Assembly (NCBI GenBank): GCA_017631155.1
Contig: JAGBTV010000065.1
Span: forward strand, 1 to 35,654
Reading direction: 5' to 3'
Source of the DNA: Oscillospiraceae bacterium
GTDB lineage: Bacteria; Bacillota; Clostridia; Oscillospirales; Oscillospiraceae
Length of the DNA stretch: 35,654 bases
Shown one piece after another: positions 15,626-23,061 of the stretch. Each line of letters begins with the position of its first letter. Position 1 is the first letter of the stretch. A program made the position numbers and the translations under genes. The notes beneath the pieces are model-generated. The model did not search any database. It saw only the letters and a program-made list of their open reading frames with translations, and had not been told where the DNA came from.

Positions 15626-16372
15626 ATGAGATTAAAAAATAAAGTTGCAGTCATTACCGGCGGCAGCCGTGGAATTGGATTTGCCACAGCAAAAGCCTTT
15701 TTGAAAGAAGGTGCTATCGTAGTCATCGCAGCCAGCAGCCAGGAATCGGCTGACAAGGCTGTTGCCAAACTGAAAGCCGAATATCCCCAGTCTTCTGTTG
15801 GCGGCATCAGTCCCAACCTGGCATCTTTTGAAGAAGTCAAAGAAGCCTTTCAGTATGTCCGGGAAAACTTCGGTTGCGTGGACATTTTGGTAAACAATGC
15901 CGGTGTTTCGGAAAGCACCCCCTTTACCGAGTATACCGAAGAAGCCTTTGACAAAGTGATGGACCTGAATGTAAAAGGCGTGTTCAATGCCACCAAGGCA
16001 GCGGCAGAGTGCATGATCCGAAAAGGAAGCGGTGTCATTCTTAGCACATCGTCCATGGTCAGTATCTACGGTCAGCCCAGCGGCTTGGCGTATCCTGCAT
16101 CCAAGTTTGCGGTCAACGGTCTGACGGTATCCCTGGCAAGAGAACTGGGTCCCAAGGGTATCCGTGTCAATGCTGTGGCCCCGGGAATCACGGAAACAGA
16201 TATGATGCGTGCTGTACCCAAAGAAGTCATCGAGCCTATGATTAAGCAGATTCCTCTGCGGCGGTTGGGCCAGCCTGAGGATATTGCCAATGCCTTTGTA
16301 TTTCTGGCATCCGATGAAGCATCCTATATTACCGGTGTGGTGCTGAGTGTAGATGGTATGGCAAGAAGTTAA
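15626..16372 (+). CDS. SDR-family oxidoreductase (FabG-like)
   Basis: A classical short-chain dehydrogenase/reductase of 248 residues. The Rossmann motif TGGSRGIG (11-18), NNAG (90-93), a catalytic serine in STSSMVS (about S143) and YPASK (Tyr156, Lys160) are all present. PGITETDM and ITGVVLSVDGM complete the family pattern. FabG proteins reduce 3-oxoacyl-ACP with NADPH, but many relatives act on sugars, steroids or quinones. The absence of any fatty-acid gene nearby, and the pairing with thioredoxin under a shared operator, argue against a housekeeping FabG role. AAGGAGG precedes the ATG. trxA follows by 74 bp, probably on the same transcript. The substrate cannot be told from sequence. Confidence 0.9.
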   Translation: MRLKNKVAVITGGSRGIGFATAKAFLKEGAIVVIAASSQESADKAVAKLKAEYPQSSVGGISPNLASFEEVKEAFQYVRENFGCVDILVNNAGVSESTPFTEYTEEAFDKVMDLNVKGVFNATKAAAECMIRKGSGVILSTSSMVSIYGQPSGLAYPASKFAVNGLTVSLARELGPKGIRVNAVAPGITETDMMRAVPKEVIEPMIKQIPLRRLGQPEDIANAFVFLASDEASYITGVVLSVDGMARS

Positions 16373-16446
16373 GTGATAAAGTTACAGAAAGAAATAAAAA
16401 TATTTGGTATTTTATCGGTACAAAAACAAACAAGGAGGAACAGAAT

Positions 16447-16755
16447 ATGTCTGCTGTTAAAATCAAGGAATCCAACTACCAAAAGGAAGTATTACAATCC
16501 GAAAAAACCGTTTTGCTGGACTTTTATGCCGATTGGTGTGGTCCTTGCCGCATGGTGCTTCCCATCGTGGAGGAGATTGCCGAAGAAAATTCGGAAGTTA
16601 AGGTCTGCAAAGTCAATGTAGATGAGGAAACGGAATTGGCCGCCCGGTTTAAGGTGTACAGTATTCCCAGCCTGTTCGTGCTGAAAAACGGGGAAATTGT
16701 GAACCAAAGTGTCGGCGCAAAGTCTAAAGAAGAAATTCTGGAGATGCTCAAATAA
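16447..16755 (+). CDS. trxA: Thioredoxin
   Basis: A 102-residue thiol-disulphide reductant with the active site WCGPC (Cys31, Cys34), the buried aspartate in LLDFYADW, and the cis-proline loop YSIPSLFVLKNGE. A ribosome site AAGGAGGA lies eight bases before the ATG. It follows the SDR gene in the same direction. Its reductase, trxB, lies 0.84 kb further on behind the regulator gene, under a matching operator. It lacks a signal peptide and is therefore cytoplasmic. Confidence 0.95.
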   Translation: MSAVKIKESNYQKEVLQSEKTVLLDFYADWCGPCRMVLPIVEEIAEENSEVKVCKVNVDEETELAARFKVYSIPSLFVLKNGEIVNQSVGAKSKEEILEMLK

Positions 16756-16761
16756 GAAAAA

Positions 16762-16786
16762 GGCGCAGGTTTTCAAAACCTGCGCC
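16762..16786. terminator. Terminator between trxA and the Crp/Fnr gene
   Basis: A perfect 12-bp stem (GGCGCAGGTTTT and complement) with a one-base centre. On the minus strand TTTTTCTTATT follows, a strong terminator for the regulator. The plus side (GATAAATT) is weaker for trxA. Confidence 0.85.
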
Positions 16787-16793
16787 GATAAAT

Positions 16794-17453
16794 TTATGCG
16801 TCTGCCAGTTGTTCCAGTTTTTCTTCGTTGACGATCTCGATGGCACCACGGGTCAACTGCACCATGCCTTCCGCCTGGAAGTATTTGAGCATCCGGGTAA
16901 CCACTTCTCTTGCCGACCCTAAGTGGGCGGCAATTTTTTCGTGGGTGATCTTTAAGACCGAGGTTCCCTCAATGGCGCATTCTTCCAAAAGAAAATGCGC
17001 CAGCCGCTTATCAAAGCTTTTCCATTGGATCTGCTCCATGAGCCACATAATGTCTGTGAACCGGGTAGCCATGATCTGATTGGTGTAGTTGGAAAATGCC
17101 AAAGAATTGTCTGTGAGGTTTTTATAAATGTAAGGGGGGATGATCCAAAACTCCGTTTCTTTTTCTGCGGTGATGGTGATTTCGAACTGGATGGAATTCA
17201 TCACACAAGAAGCGGAGAACAGGCAAATATCCCGGGCAAACAGTCGATACAGAGTGATCTCCCGACCTTCATCAGAGGTCAAAAATGCCCGTAGCTGACC
17301 TTCCCGAATCACAAGAATCCCCATGCAGGTGGCATCTCCGTTGTGCAGGAGCGTGCCGGCGGGAACGGTGCGCTTGGTTGCGTGATTGCACAGAAGCTCC
17401 TGTTCCTGCTTGGTTAACTTATCATATATAGGAAAATACTCCGATAATGCCAT
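16794..17453 (-). CDS. Crp/Fnr-family transcriptional regulator
   Basis: A 219-residue regulator with an N-terminal cyclic-nucleotide-binding-like beta-roll (about 1-120, e.g. AGTLLHNGDATCMGILVIREG) and a long dimer helix. The C-terminal winged helix reads LKITHEKIAAHLGSAREVVT. The recognition helix AREVVTRML has the R-E-x-x-x-R spacing that in E. coli CRP contacts TGTGA, and TGTGAC sites stand at the promoters of both flanking thioredoxin operons. No FNR-type N-terminal cysteine cluster is present; scattered cysteines (LLCNHA, ATCMG, SASCV) could sense redox, but that is speculation. I start at ATG 17453, with GAGGCGG upstream. Its own promoter lies below the shared site, so autoregulation is possible. 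Confidence 0.9.
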   Translation of the reverse strand: MALSEYFPIYDKLTKQEQELLCNHATKRTVPAGTLLHNGDATCMGILVIREGQLRAFLTSDEGREITLYRLFARDICLFSASCVMNSIQFEITITAEKETEFWIIPPYIYKNLTDNSLAFSNYTNQIMATRFTDIMWLMEQIQWKSFDKRLAHFLLEECAIEGTSVLKITHEKIAAHLGSAREVVTRMLKYFQAEGMVQLTRGAIEIVNEEKLEQLADA

Positions 17454-17484
17454 AGTAGCCGCCTCGTTTCTTGTTTCTGGTTCA

Positions 17485-17513
17485 AAAATAGCACAATTTT
17501 GCAAGCAAGTCAA
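17485..17513 (-). promoter_or_regulatory. Promoter of the Crp/Fnr regulator
   Basis: On the minus strand, TTGACT (17513-17508), a 17-bp spacer and TATTTT (17490-17485) preceded by TGC. The TGTGAC-type palindrome at 17527-17541 would lie at about -56 relative to this start. Confidence 0.7.
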
Positions 17514-17526
17514 TTCTTTCTCTTTG

Positions 17527-17541
17527 GGTGACCTTGTCACA
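17527..17541 (+). promoter_or_regulatory. Crp/Fnr-type operator at the trxB promoter
   Basis: GGTGAC-CTT-GTCACA is centred at 17534. The -10 box TAAACT starts at 17563, exactly 29 bp from the centre, the same geometry as at the SDR-trxA promoter. Twelve of its 13 central bases match the other site. Confidence 0.8.
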
Positions 17542-17562
17542 GAAACATTTTTTCAAATTGGG

Positions 17563-17568
17563 TAAACT
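17563..17568 (+). promoter_or_regulatory. -10 box of trxB
   Basis: TAAACT followed by AAAG, aligned with TATACTAAAG at the SDR promoter. There is no consensus -35. The predicted start is near 17575, 19 nt before the ATG. Confidence 0.65.
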
Positions 17569-17593
17569 AAAGAAAAAGAAAGGAAATTGTGTT

Positions 17594-18520
17594 ATGGAAA
17601 AAAAGTATGATGTGATCGTAATCGGCGGCGGCCCGGCAGGGTATACAGCTGCTTTATATGCGGCAAGAGCAGGTCTTTCTACCTTGGTTGTTGAAAAACT
17701 CTATGCCGGGGGACAGATGACCCAAACTTCTCAGATCGACAATTATCCCGGCTATCCTGAGGGAATCGACGGTGTCAGCCTGGGAATGAATATGCAAAAG
17801 AGCGCGGCACGTTTTGGGGCCGAAACGGTGAATACCGAGGTGCTGTCGGCGGAGCTTCACGGGGCGATCAAGAAGCTGGAAACCAAAAAAGGAACCTATT
17901 TTGCCAAAACGGTAATTATCGCCACCGGTGCCGGGCATAAGCACTTGGGTGTGGCGGATGAAGAAAACCTGATCGGCCGGGGTGTTGCCTACTGCGCTGC
18001 CTGCGACGGTATGTTCTACCGGGGTAAAACAGTGGCGGTGGTTGGCGGCGGAAATTCTGCGGCAGCAGACGCATTGACGCTTTCCCGAATCGCAAAAAAG
18101 GTGTATCTGATCCATCGCCGGGATTCTCTCCGGGCAGAAAAGATCTACCGGGAGCAACTGGAAAAAGCGGAAAATGTAGAATTTTTGTGGAACAGCGAGG
18201 TGTCTCAGCTGCTTTCGGCAGAAAGACTTACCGGTGTCAAACTGCAAAATGTTTTTTCCGGGGAAGAAAATGTTTTGGATTTGGATGGACTTTTTGTCAG
18301 CGTGGGAATGAGGCCGGCAACGGAGCTGTTTCGGGGGCAGCTTCAGCTGGATGAGAGCGGCTACATCGTAGCCGACGAATCTACTGGTACCAGCATTCCC
18401 GGTGTGTTTGCGGTAGGGGATGTAAGGACCAAGGAAGTCCGTCAGATCATCACTGCGGCAGCCGATGGGGCAGTGGCTTCCCATTATGCTGGGGTGTATC
18501 TGGCAAGCCGGGAAGAATAA
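17594..18520 (+). CDS. trxB: Thioredoxin reductase
   Basis: A 308-residue low-molecular-weight flavoenzyme that reduces thioredoxin with NADPH. The FAD motif GGGPAGYTAALYAARAG (11-27), the redox pair CAACDG (Cys134, Cys137), the NADPH-binding GGGNSAAADAL with HRRDSLRAE, and the C-terminal FAD segment GVFAVGDVRTKEVRQ are all in order. The middle residues of the redox motif are AA, where AT or AV is commoner; this is within family range. I start at ATG 17594, because AAAGGAA stands nine bases upstream and the promoter's start point falls after the longer frame's first codon. It is divergent from the regulator gene. Confidence 0.96.
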   Translation: MEKKYDVIVIGGGPAGYTAALYAARAGLSTLVVEKLYAGGQMTQTSQIDNYPGYPEGIDGVSLGMNMQKSAARFGAETVNTEVLSAELHGAIKKLETKKGTYFAKTVIIATGAGHKHLGVADEENLIGRGVAYCAACDGMFYRGKTVAVVGGGNSAAADALTLSRIAKKVYLIHRRDSLRAEKIYREQLEKAENVEFLWNSEVSQLLSAERLTGVKLQNVFSGEENVLDLDGLFVSVGMRPATELFRGQLQLDESGYIVADESTGTSIPGVFAVGDVRTKEVRQIITAAADGAVASHYAGVYLASREE

Positions 18521-18728
18521 GCGCGCCTGCCATAGTGCAGGTGCGCATCGATATCAATCCCATGCGGGATTGTCGATATGCTGCTAAAGCAACTCGATAT
18601 GCCTTTGGCTCGATATGTTTGCTTCGCAAACGAGGGATTGATATCATATCGAAACCGACTGCAAGGGCGGTTATATCGAATTTGCCACAGGGCAAATATA
18701 TCGAGCTGAGTATAATGAAGCATATCGA
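18521..18728. repeat. Hairpin array B with mirrored TCGATAT linkers
   Basis: Starting just after the trxB stop, a GC-rich hairpin (18521-18546) is followed by short palindromes separated by 7-base linkers. Linkers on the left read TCGATAT (18547-18554, 18573-18579, 18594-18600, 18610-18616); those on the right read ATATCGA (18646-18652, 18673-18679, 18698-18704, 18722-18728). Between them lie hairpins 18555-18572, 18580-18593, 18601-18609, 18617-18631, 18653-18672, 18680-18697 and a weak one at 18705-18721. The four left linkers are complementary to the four right ones, so the array can fold into a branched fishbone. Confidence 0.8.
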
Positions 18729-18775
18729 TAAAGTGAATATTCGCATTTGTGTCTATCATTGCAGTATTTATCAAG

Positions 18776-18815
18776 AAAAAAGGACGAGGAATTTAAAAAT
18801 TCTTCGTCCTTTTTT
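18776..18815. terminator. Bidirectional terminator between trxB and the acetyltransferase
   Basis: A 19-bp stem (18776-18794/18797-18815, one G-T pair) with A runs on one side and T runs on the other, so it can end transcription from either direction. It is the likely real end of the trxB transcript, which would then include hairpin array B in its 3' UTR. Confidence 0.85.
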
Positions 18816-18878
18816 GTTAGTATGAGCTTTAACTTTTATACTGCTCTATCGCAGGCTCACTTCCGGTGTGCTTTTTTC

Positions 18879-19499
18879 TTAAAACTGGGGATCGTCGCAG
18901 AACTGGCGGTAAAGATCCAGCTGATGCTCCCAAAAAACCTTATCCTCCTCCGTAATGGGACGGATCACCCGGCAGGGATTTCCGGCAGCCACCACATTGG
19001 CAGGGATGTCTTTCGTTACTACGCTGCCGGCACCGATGACAGTGTTATCGCCAATGGTAACGCCGGGACAGACCACAGTGCTGCCACCAATCCATACATG
19101 GTTTCCAATGGTGATAGGCAGGGGAAAATCGTGATGGTACTGCCGTACCGCCGGATCAATGGGGTGATTTACAGCATAAAGGGCGACTTTGGGTCCCAGC
19201 ATTACATAATCGCCAATGGTGATTTTGCCGCAGTCCAAAAACACGCAGTCATAATTGCTGTAAAAGTTTTTGCCCACGGTGGTGTTGCAGCCGAAATCGC
19301 AGAAAAAGGGAGGTTCGATGTAAGAGCCTTCCCCGGCGGAAGCAAAAAGCTCCTGCACCAGTGCCATGCGGCGGTCGCGCTCGGTTTCCAGGGTGCTGTT
19401 TAAGACTCTGCAGATTCCTTTGGCTTTGTAGTGCAGCTTCATAAGTGCATCATCCGGCTTGTACAGCATGCCGTTTTGTTGCAATTCCCGTTCTGTCAT
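18879..19499 (-). CDS. Sugar O-acetyltransferase (maltose/galactoside acetyltransferase family)
   Basis: A 206-residue left-handed beta-helix enzyme that acetylates a sugar hydroxyl with acetyl-CoA. The N-terminal Mac domain (MTERELQQNGMLYKPDDALM) is followed by hexapeptide repeats. The catalytic histidine lies in LYAVNHPIDPAVR. GNHVWIGGSTVVCPGVTIGD and GAGSVVTKDIPANVVAAGNP are the typical closing repeats and CoA-binding loop. I start at ATG 19499, with AGGAGGG ten bases upstream. It is monocistronic, with its own promoter, and shares a terminator with trxB. The acceptor sugar is unknown; family members detoxify excess sugars or modify polysaccharides. Confidence 0.92.
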   Translation of the reverse strand: MTERELQQNGMLYKPDDALMKLHYKAKGICRVLNSTLETERDRRMALVQELFASAGEGSYIEPPFFCDFGCNTTVGKNFYSNYDCVFLDCGKITIGDYVMLGPKVALYAVNHPIDPAVRQYHHDFPLPITIGNHVWIGGSTVVCPGVTIGDNTVIGAGSVVTKDIPANVVAAGNPCRVIRPITEEDKVFWEHQLDLYRQFCDDPQF

Positions 19500-19529
19500 G
19501 GAAGACCCTCCTGAGCCGAATTTTACCCC

Positions 19530-19558
19530 ATCATAGCAAAATAGCGATGAAAATGCAA
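19530..19558 (-). promoter_or_regulatory. Promoter of the acetyltransferase gene
   Basis: On the minus strand, TTGCAT (19558-19553), a 17-bp spacer and TATGAT (19535-19530). The leader is about 25 nt. Confidence 0.75.
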
Positions 19559-19575
19559 GTTTTGGACAAGAAATT

Positions 19576-19602
19576 GTGCGCGCTGCCAGGAGCAGCGCGC
19601 AC
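19576..19602 (-). terminator. Terminator after the DUF1292 gene
   Basis: An 11-bp GC-rich stem (GTGCGCGCTGC and complement, loop CAGGA) lies 12 bases beyond the stop. The following minus-strand bases (AATTTCTT) give only a modest T run. Confidence 0.6.
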
Positions 19603-19614
19603 AGCATGAATTTC

Positions 19615-19905
19615 TTAGTTTTCGAAGGTCAAAATGTCCTTGTAACGCTCTTTGAAAATGCCGTAAACAGCATCCAAAGTGGCTTCGTCGTTGACGGAGA
19701 GGTAGTTTTCGGTCTCTTCGTCCACAGGTTCGACTTCCAAAATGACGATCTCGGTAGCCAGATCCTCTGCGGGCATCAGCACCAGATATTCTTTGCCTTC
19801 GTAGTCAATGCAATCCAGGTATTCAAAATCCACATCTGTACCGTTTTCGTCGGTGAGGGTCAGAATGTTGGTCTGCTCTTCCTGCAGGATCTCTTCGTTT
19901 TCCAT
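19615..19905 (-). CDS. DUF1292 (YrzB-family) protein
   Basis: A small acidic cytoplasmic protein of 96 residues. The pattern NILTLTDENGTDVDFEYLDC, then YEGKEYLVLMPA and EIVILEVEP, is the DUF1292 signature (PF06949), a beta-rich fold of unknown function common in Firmicutes, often near ruvX/yrrK and alaS. That neighbourhood is absent here. I start at ATG 19905, with AAGGAGGA eight bases upstream. A full-consensus promoter and a leader of about 130 nt suggest strong expression. Confidence 0.9.
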   Translation of the reverse strand: MENEEILQEEQTNILTLTDENGTDVDFEYLDCIDYEGKEYLVLMPAEDLATEIVILEVEPVDEETENYLSVNDEATLDAVYGIFKERYKDILTFEN

Positions 19906-19937
19906 GGTTAAATCCTCCTTAATTATCGTTGAATCCC

Positions 19938-19958
19938 ACCGGCGCCGTTGCCGCCGGT
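19938..19958 (-). other. Hairpin in the DUF1292 leader
   Basis: A 7-bp stem ACCGGCG/CGCCGGT with a 7-base loop lies 12 bases upstream of the ribosome site. It could influence message stability; no known element was recognised. Confidence 0.4.
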
Positions 19959-20042
19959 TTATGAATCCCCTATGCCAAGCCTTTGTCATAATAGATACGA
20001 ATACCATTATGGTACGCATAAAGGGAATCGTCTTGTCAGTTT

Positions 20043-20071
20043 ATTATAATGAGGTTTCCCGGTTGTGTCAA
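20043..20071 (-). promoter_or_regulatory. Full-consensus promoter of the DUF1292 gene
   Basis: On the minus strand, TTGACA (20071-20066), a 17-bp spacer and TATAAT (20048-20043). All twelve bases match the sigma-A consensus. Confidence 0.88.
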
Positions 20072-20092
20072 TCATGAATCTGAAGTCTAACC

Positions 20093-20121
20093 TTGATTTG
20101 TTGGCCGTTGGCTGTTATACT
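20093..20121 (+). promoter_or_regulatory. Promoter of the DUF3048 gene
   Basis: TTGATT (20093-20098), a 17-bp spacer and TATACT (20116-20121). It is divergent from the DUF1292 promoter, with 22 bp between the two -35 boxes, so a shared regulator is possible. Confidence 0.75.
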
Positions 20122-20167
20122 ATTTATAGTTTTTGCAGCTGCTGTGCAACAGGGGGAGGAAAACTTT

Positions 20168-21310
20168 ATGAACAAGAAGTGGTTACTGATTATGTCTGTG
20201 GTCTTAGCTGTTATGTTGGCAGCGATGATATGCGTTTGCGCGATAATCTGGTGGTCGCCGGAGCAGGAACCGCCTGTAACCGGAGAATCCACGACACATA
20301 CGCCTACGGTTCAGACGACAGTACCAACGCAAACCACAGTACCGCCCACGACACAAGAGCCAACACAGCCGCCTACGGAGCCGCCGCTGCCGGCGTATTA
20401 CAATCCCTTCACAGGGGTGCGGCAGGACACGCCCTTTACTGCCCGTCCCTTCCTGATTTCTATTAACAACAATAAACGGGCTATGCCTTTCTGTGGACTG
20501 GGTGATGCGGATATCGTGTTTGAGATGCTGGTCAATGCCCGGTCTACCCGTTGCCTTGCCCTGGTGACGGATGTCCACGAAATTGAGCGGATTGGCGCCA
20601 TCCGCAGTTTGCGGTATAACTTTATTGATATTGCCCAGGCTTACGATGGAATCGTTGTTTATGCAAGTGCCAGCGATCAGGTCTTGGCAGATATGAGAGC
20701 CGCCGGTGTGGACAATCTCAATGCCCTCAGCAGCAAAAATGGCGGTGCATTCTACCGGGAGCAGGGCAGATTGGAAAGCGGCTATCCCAGAGAGCATACC
20801 TTGTTTACAATCCCGGGATTAATGGCCCAGTATGCAGAAAATTGCGGCTATTCCACCACAACACAGGAGCAGATGGATTACGGTTTCCACTTTGTCCAGG
20901 ATGCAACACCTGCCGACGGGGAAACAGCCAATACCATAGCCATGAGCTTCTTTACCGGCAACAAACAGACGATTATGAAATATAATCCTGTTACAGGCCG
21001 TTATCAGATGCATCAATACGGGGCAGACCAAATCGACGGAAACTCCGGGAGACCTTTGGATTTCCGGAATGTGTTTACCTTGTTTGCTGTCAATGAGGAC
21101 ATTGGCCAGTACCATGTTGCCCAGCTCCTGGGAAGCGGAGATGGCTATTATGCTTGCGGCGGCAAGATTATACCCATCAAGTGGTATCATGAAGCGGAGG
21201 ATGTGCCCTTTACCTTCACCCTGACTGACGGAACGCCTTTGGAGCAGAGCATCGGCAACAGTTATGTGGGAATTATTCCCACCGGCAGCGCCTTTTCCTA
21301 TAGCGATTGA
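20168..21310 (+). CDS. Membrane-anchored DUF3048-domain protein (YerB-like)
   Basis: A 380-residue extracytoplasmic protein. Residues 5-29 form one hydrophobic signal-anchor (WLLIMSVVLAVMLAAMICVC) with no clear lipobox. Residues 31-76 are a Thr/Pro/Gln/Glu-rich spacer resembling a wall-spanning linker. The rest is the DUF3048 module: NPFTGVRQD, RPFLISINNNKRAMPFCGLGDADIVFE, RIGAIRSLRYNFIDIA, YPREHTLFT and, near the end, GRPLDFRNVFTLF with a glycine-rich finish. The family includes Bacillus YerB, described as a lipoprotein of unknown role. I start at ATG 20168, with GGGGGAGGA upstream. A good terminator follows, so it is monocistronic. Confidence 0.92.
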   Translation: MNKKWLLIMSVVLAVMLAAMICVCAIIWWSPEQEPPVTGESTTHTPTVQTTVPTQTTVPPTTQEPTQPPTEPPLPAYYNPFTGVRQDTPFTARPFLISINNNKRAMPFCGLGDADIVFEMLVNARSTRCLALVTDVHEIERIGAIRSLRYNFIDIAQAYDGIVVYASASDQVLADMRAAGVDNLNALSSKNGGAFYREQGRLESGYPREHTLFTIPGLMAQYAENCGYSTTTQEQMDYGFHFVQDATPADGETANTIAMSFFTGNKQTIMKYNPVTGRYQMHQYGADQIDGNSGRPLDFRNVFTLFAVNEDIGQYHVAQLLGSGDGYYACGGKIIPIKWYHEAEDVPFTFTLTDGTPLEQSIGNSYVGIIPTGSAFSYSD

Positions 21311-21320
21311 ACAGAAAATA

Positions 21321-21358
21321 CCGCCCTGGCGCATTACTTTGCGCCAGAGCGGATTTTT
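21321..21358 (+). terminator. Terminator after the DUF3048 gene
   Basis: Stem CCGCCCTGGCGC pairs with GCGCCAGAGCGG (one mismatch), followed by ATTTTTATT. It overlaps the region just past the convergent membrane-protein gene and may serve both. Confidence 0.8.
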
Positions 21359-22925
21359 ATTTATGGATTGCTTTCTCTTTGTGATTTGTGCGGACCTTGG
21401 CTTCCCATACACAGGCCAAAAGGACCGGCGCTGCGGCCATAATGGGATAAGCGTACCGATTTTCTCCGTTAACTGGGGTAACAAGCATACCCAGCGTGAA
21501 GATAACCATAGGCAGAACCGTCATAATGCATTTTTTATTCTTTTTGGCCAAGGCAAAGGCAAATGCTCCGATGGTCAGCCAGGTGTAAAGGCCGGGACCG
21601 ATGAACAGGCTAAGCAGAGGCATCTCTGTCCATACCGATACCCATTTCAGCACCGCTTCACCGGAAGCTTCATCAAGCCGATAAATTCCCAGGGAATTTG
21701 GAGAAATATAGCTGCGGAAATATTCGTAGCCTTCAGACAGGGGAGAGAAGTATTTCCAGGAACTCTGCACGATCGACTTTAGATAAGTACCCGGATATCG
21801 GAACATCAACCGAAGATGCAAACGGTTAAAGTCCCGCAGAGAACCGTCATTGTGGTAAAGAAGCTTTACCGGATCCGCGATGTTGGGGTCATATACTTCC
21901 CGGATCTTATCGTAGTCCAAAACACTGTCAATAATGGCGATGTCTTCTTCGGAAAGGGAATCCCCATGCTCCACACATACCAAAGCAACCTGCTGGAACT
22001 GCAGGGCATAGTTTTCCTGTGGGGGTGCTTTGTCGATGCCGATTCCGGGAAGAACAACATCTTCATAAAGGAAGAAAACAAGAGCAAAGGCAGCAGTCAG
22101 AACCAAAAAGAACCGACGGACTTTTTTCTGGTGGTAGAACACCAGGATCAGGCAGCAAACCAGAACAATGTAGAAGGTTGCCTTCCGCGACACTGCCGCA
22201 GCCAGCATCCAAAAAATGAAGATCAAAATATCCTTTCGGCTGTGTTCCTGCTCAAACAGTTTGATAAATTGGAGGAAGAACAGGGTAAACAGGGAAACAT
22301 GCAGAGAATCCTTCAAAAGAGTCTGTGCGGCACCGCCCCAAATGGGGACAACAAAAAAGAAAGCAAAGGTTACAACGGTGGCAATTTTGGAGCCTGTGGT
22401 CTTTCTGACAAAGCAGCAGACCTTGGAAAAGGCGTATGCCATCAAAATTCCTTGTGCCAGGCAGCCTAAAAAAACACCGAAATTGGGGTCGGAAAGGAAT
22501 CTGCCCAACTTGAAGAAAAAGCCGTAGAATAGGGTGACGGCAAAGGGATTCGCGTTGGATATAGCCTGCATACGCAAAAACTGGCGCAGCTGACTGTGGG
22601 TGTCGTGGGCGACAGAGCCCGGATAAAACGAGAGGATGTAAAACAGATATTGGATCAGCAGCAGAATAAAGAATGTGCGAAACCGGGATTTTTCCGTGCC
22701 GCGGCTGGCTTTGTCAAACAGGCTGAGAAAATGGGACAGCGTAAAATAAAAGAATGCAGAAAGTGCGACCAGCAGAAAAACAGCCGCTTTGGCAGCGCCC
22801 GGACGAAGGATCTGTCCGTACTGTTCCAAAGAAAAGCCTACAAGCGTAAACAAAGAGAAAAGAACACTTAGGATCAACGGTGTGACCTTAGGAAACCGAA
22901 TGCTTATATGAATACCTTTTTTCAT
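21357..22925 (-). CDS. Polytopic membrane protein, DUF6020-like (possible GT-C glycosyltransferase)
   Basis: A 522-residue integral membrane protein with about 11-13 hydrophobic segments. It has one large hydrophilic region (about residues 300-410) before the last helices. The stretch LSFYPGSVAHDTHSQLRQFL followed by ANPFAVTLFYG resembles the first-loop motif of DUF6020 and related GT-C fold transferases, where an acidic residue (here D in AHDTH) after the first helices is catalytic. WGGAAQTLLKDSLHVS and the closing TPVNGENRYAYPIMAAAPVL also fit that group. The assignment is by pattern memory; substrate and pathway are unknown. GAGGAG precedes the ATG. It has its own promoter, and no polysaccharide genes are nearby. 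Confidence 0.7.
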   Translation of the reverse strand: MKKGIHISIRFPKVTPLILSVLFSLFTLVGFSLEQYGQILRPGAAKAAVFLLVALSAFFYFTLSHFLSLFDKASRGTEKSRFRTFFILLLIQYLFYILSFYPGSVAHDTHSQLRQFLRMQAISNANPFAVTLFYGFFFKLGRFLSDPNFGVFLGCLAQGILMAYAFSKVCCFVRKTTGSKIATVVTFAFFFVVPIWGGAAQTLLKDSLHVSLFTLFFLQFIKLFEQEHSRKDILIFIFWMLAAAVSRKATFYIVLVCCLILVFYHQKKVRRFFLVLTAAFALVFFLYEDVVLPGIGIDKAPPQENYALQFQQVALVCVEHGDSLSEEDIAIIDSVLDYDKIREVYDPNIADPVKLLYHNDGSLRDFNRLHLRLMFRYPGTYLKSIVQSSWKYFSPLSEGYEYFRSYISPNSLGIYRLDEASGEAVLKWVSVWTEMPLLSLFIGPGLYTWLTIGAFAFALAKKNKKCIMTVLPMVIFTLGMLVTPVNGENRYAYPIMAAAPVLLACVWEAKVRTNHKEKAIHK

Positions 22926-22955
22926 GGTAACTCCTCATGTATAAAGTATAAAAAA

Positions 22956-22984
22956 ATAATACAATACCTGCAATATATTGTCAA
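22956..22984 (-). promoter_or_regulatory. Promoter of the DUF6020-like gene
   Basis: On the minus strand, TTGACA (22984-22979), a 17-bp spacer and TATTAT (22961-22956). The leader is about 25 nt. Confidence 0.8.
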
Positions 22985-23005
22985 GAGGAGGTCCATTTGG
23001 CAGAA

Positions 23006-23054
23006 AAATGTTCCTGTTTTCCGGCATAAAGCATGCAGGAAAACAGGAACATTT
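23006..23054 (-). terminator. Terminator after spo0A
   Basis: A 17-bp perfect stem (23006-23022/23038-23054) encloses a 15-base loop that itself contains GCAT palindromes. It lies seven bases after the spo0A stop. On the minus strand TTTTTC overlaps the stem base. Confidence 0.85.
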
Positions 23055-23061
23055 ATTATAG

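Noticed and set aside
15626..16372. Naming the SDR gene fabG
   Set aside because: The motifs fit FabG-like enzymes generally, but no fatty-acid genes adjoin it and its promoter belongs to the thioredoxin module, so the substrate is left open.
18547..18728. Hairpin array B considered as a CRISPR array
   Set aside because: The repeated unit is only seven bases, the spacers are themselves palindromes of 9-20 bases, the repeat orientation flips midway, and no cas gene is present.
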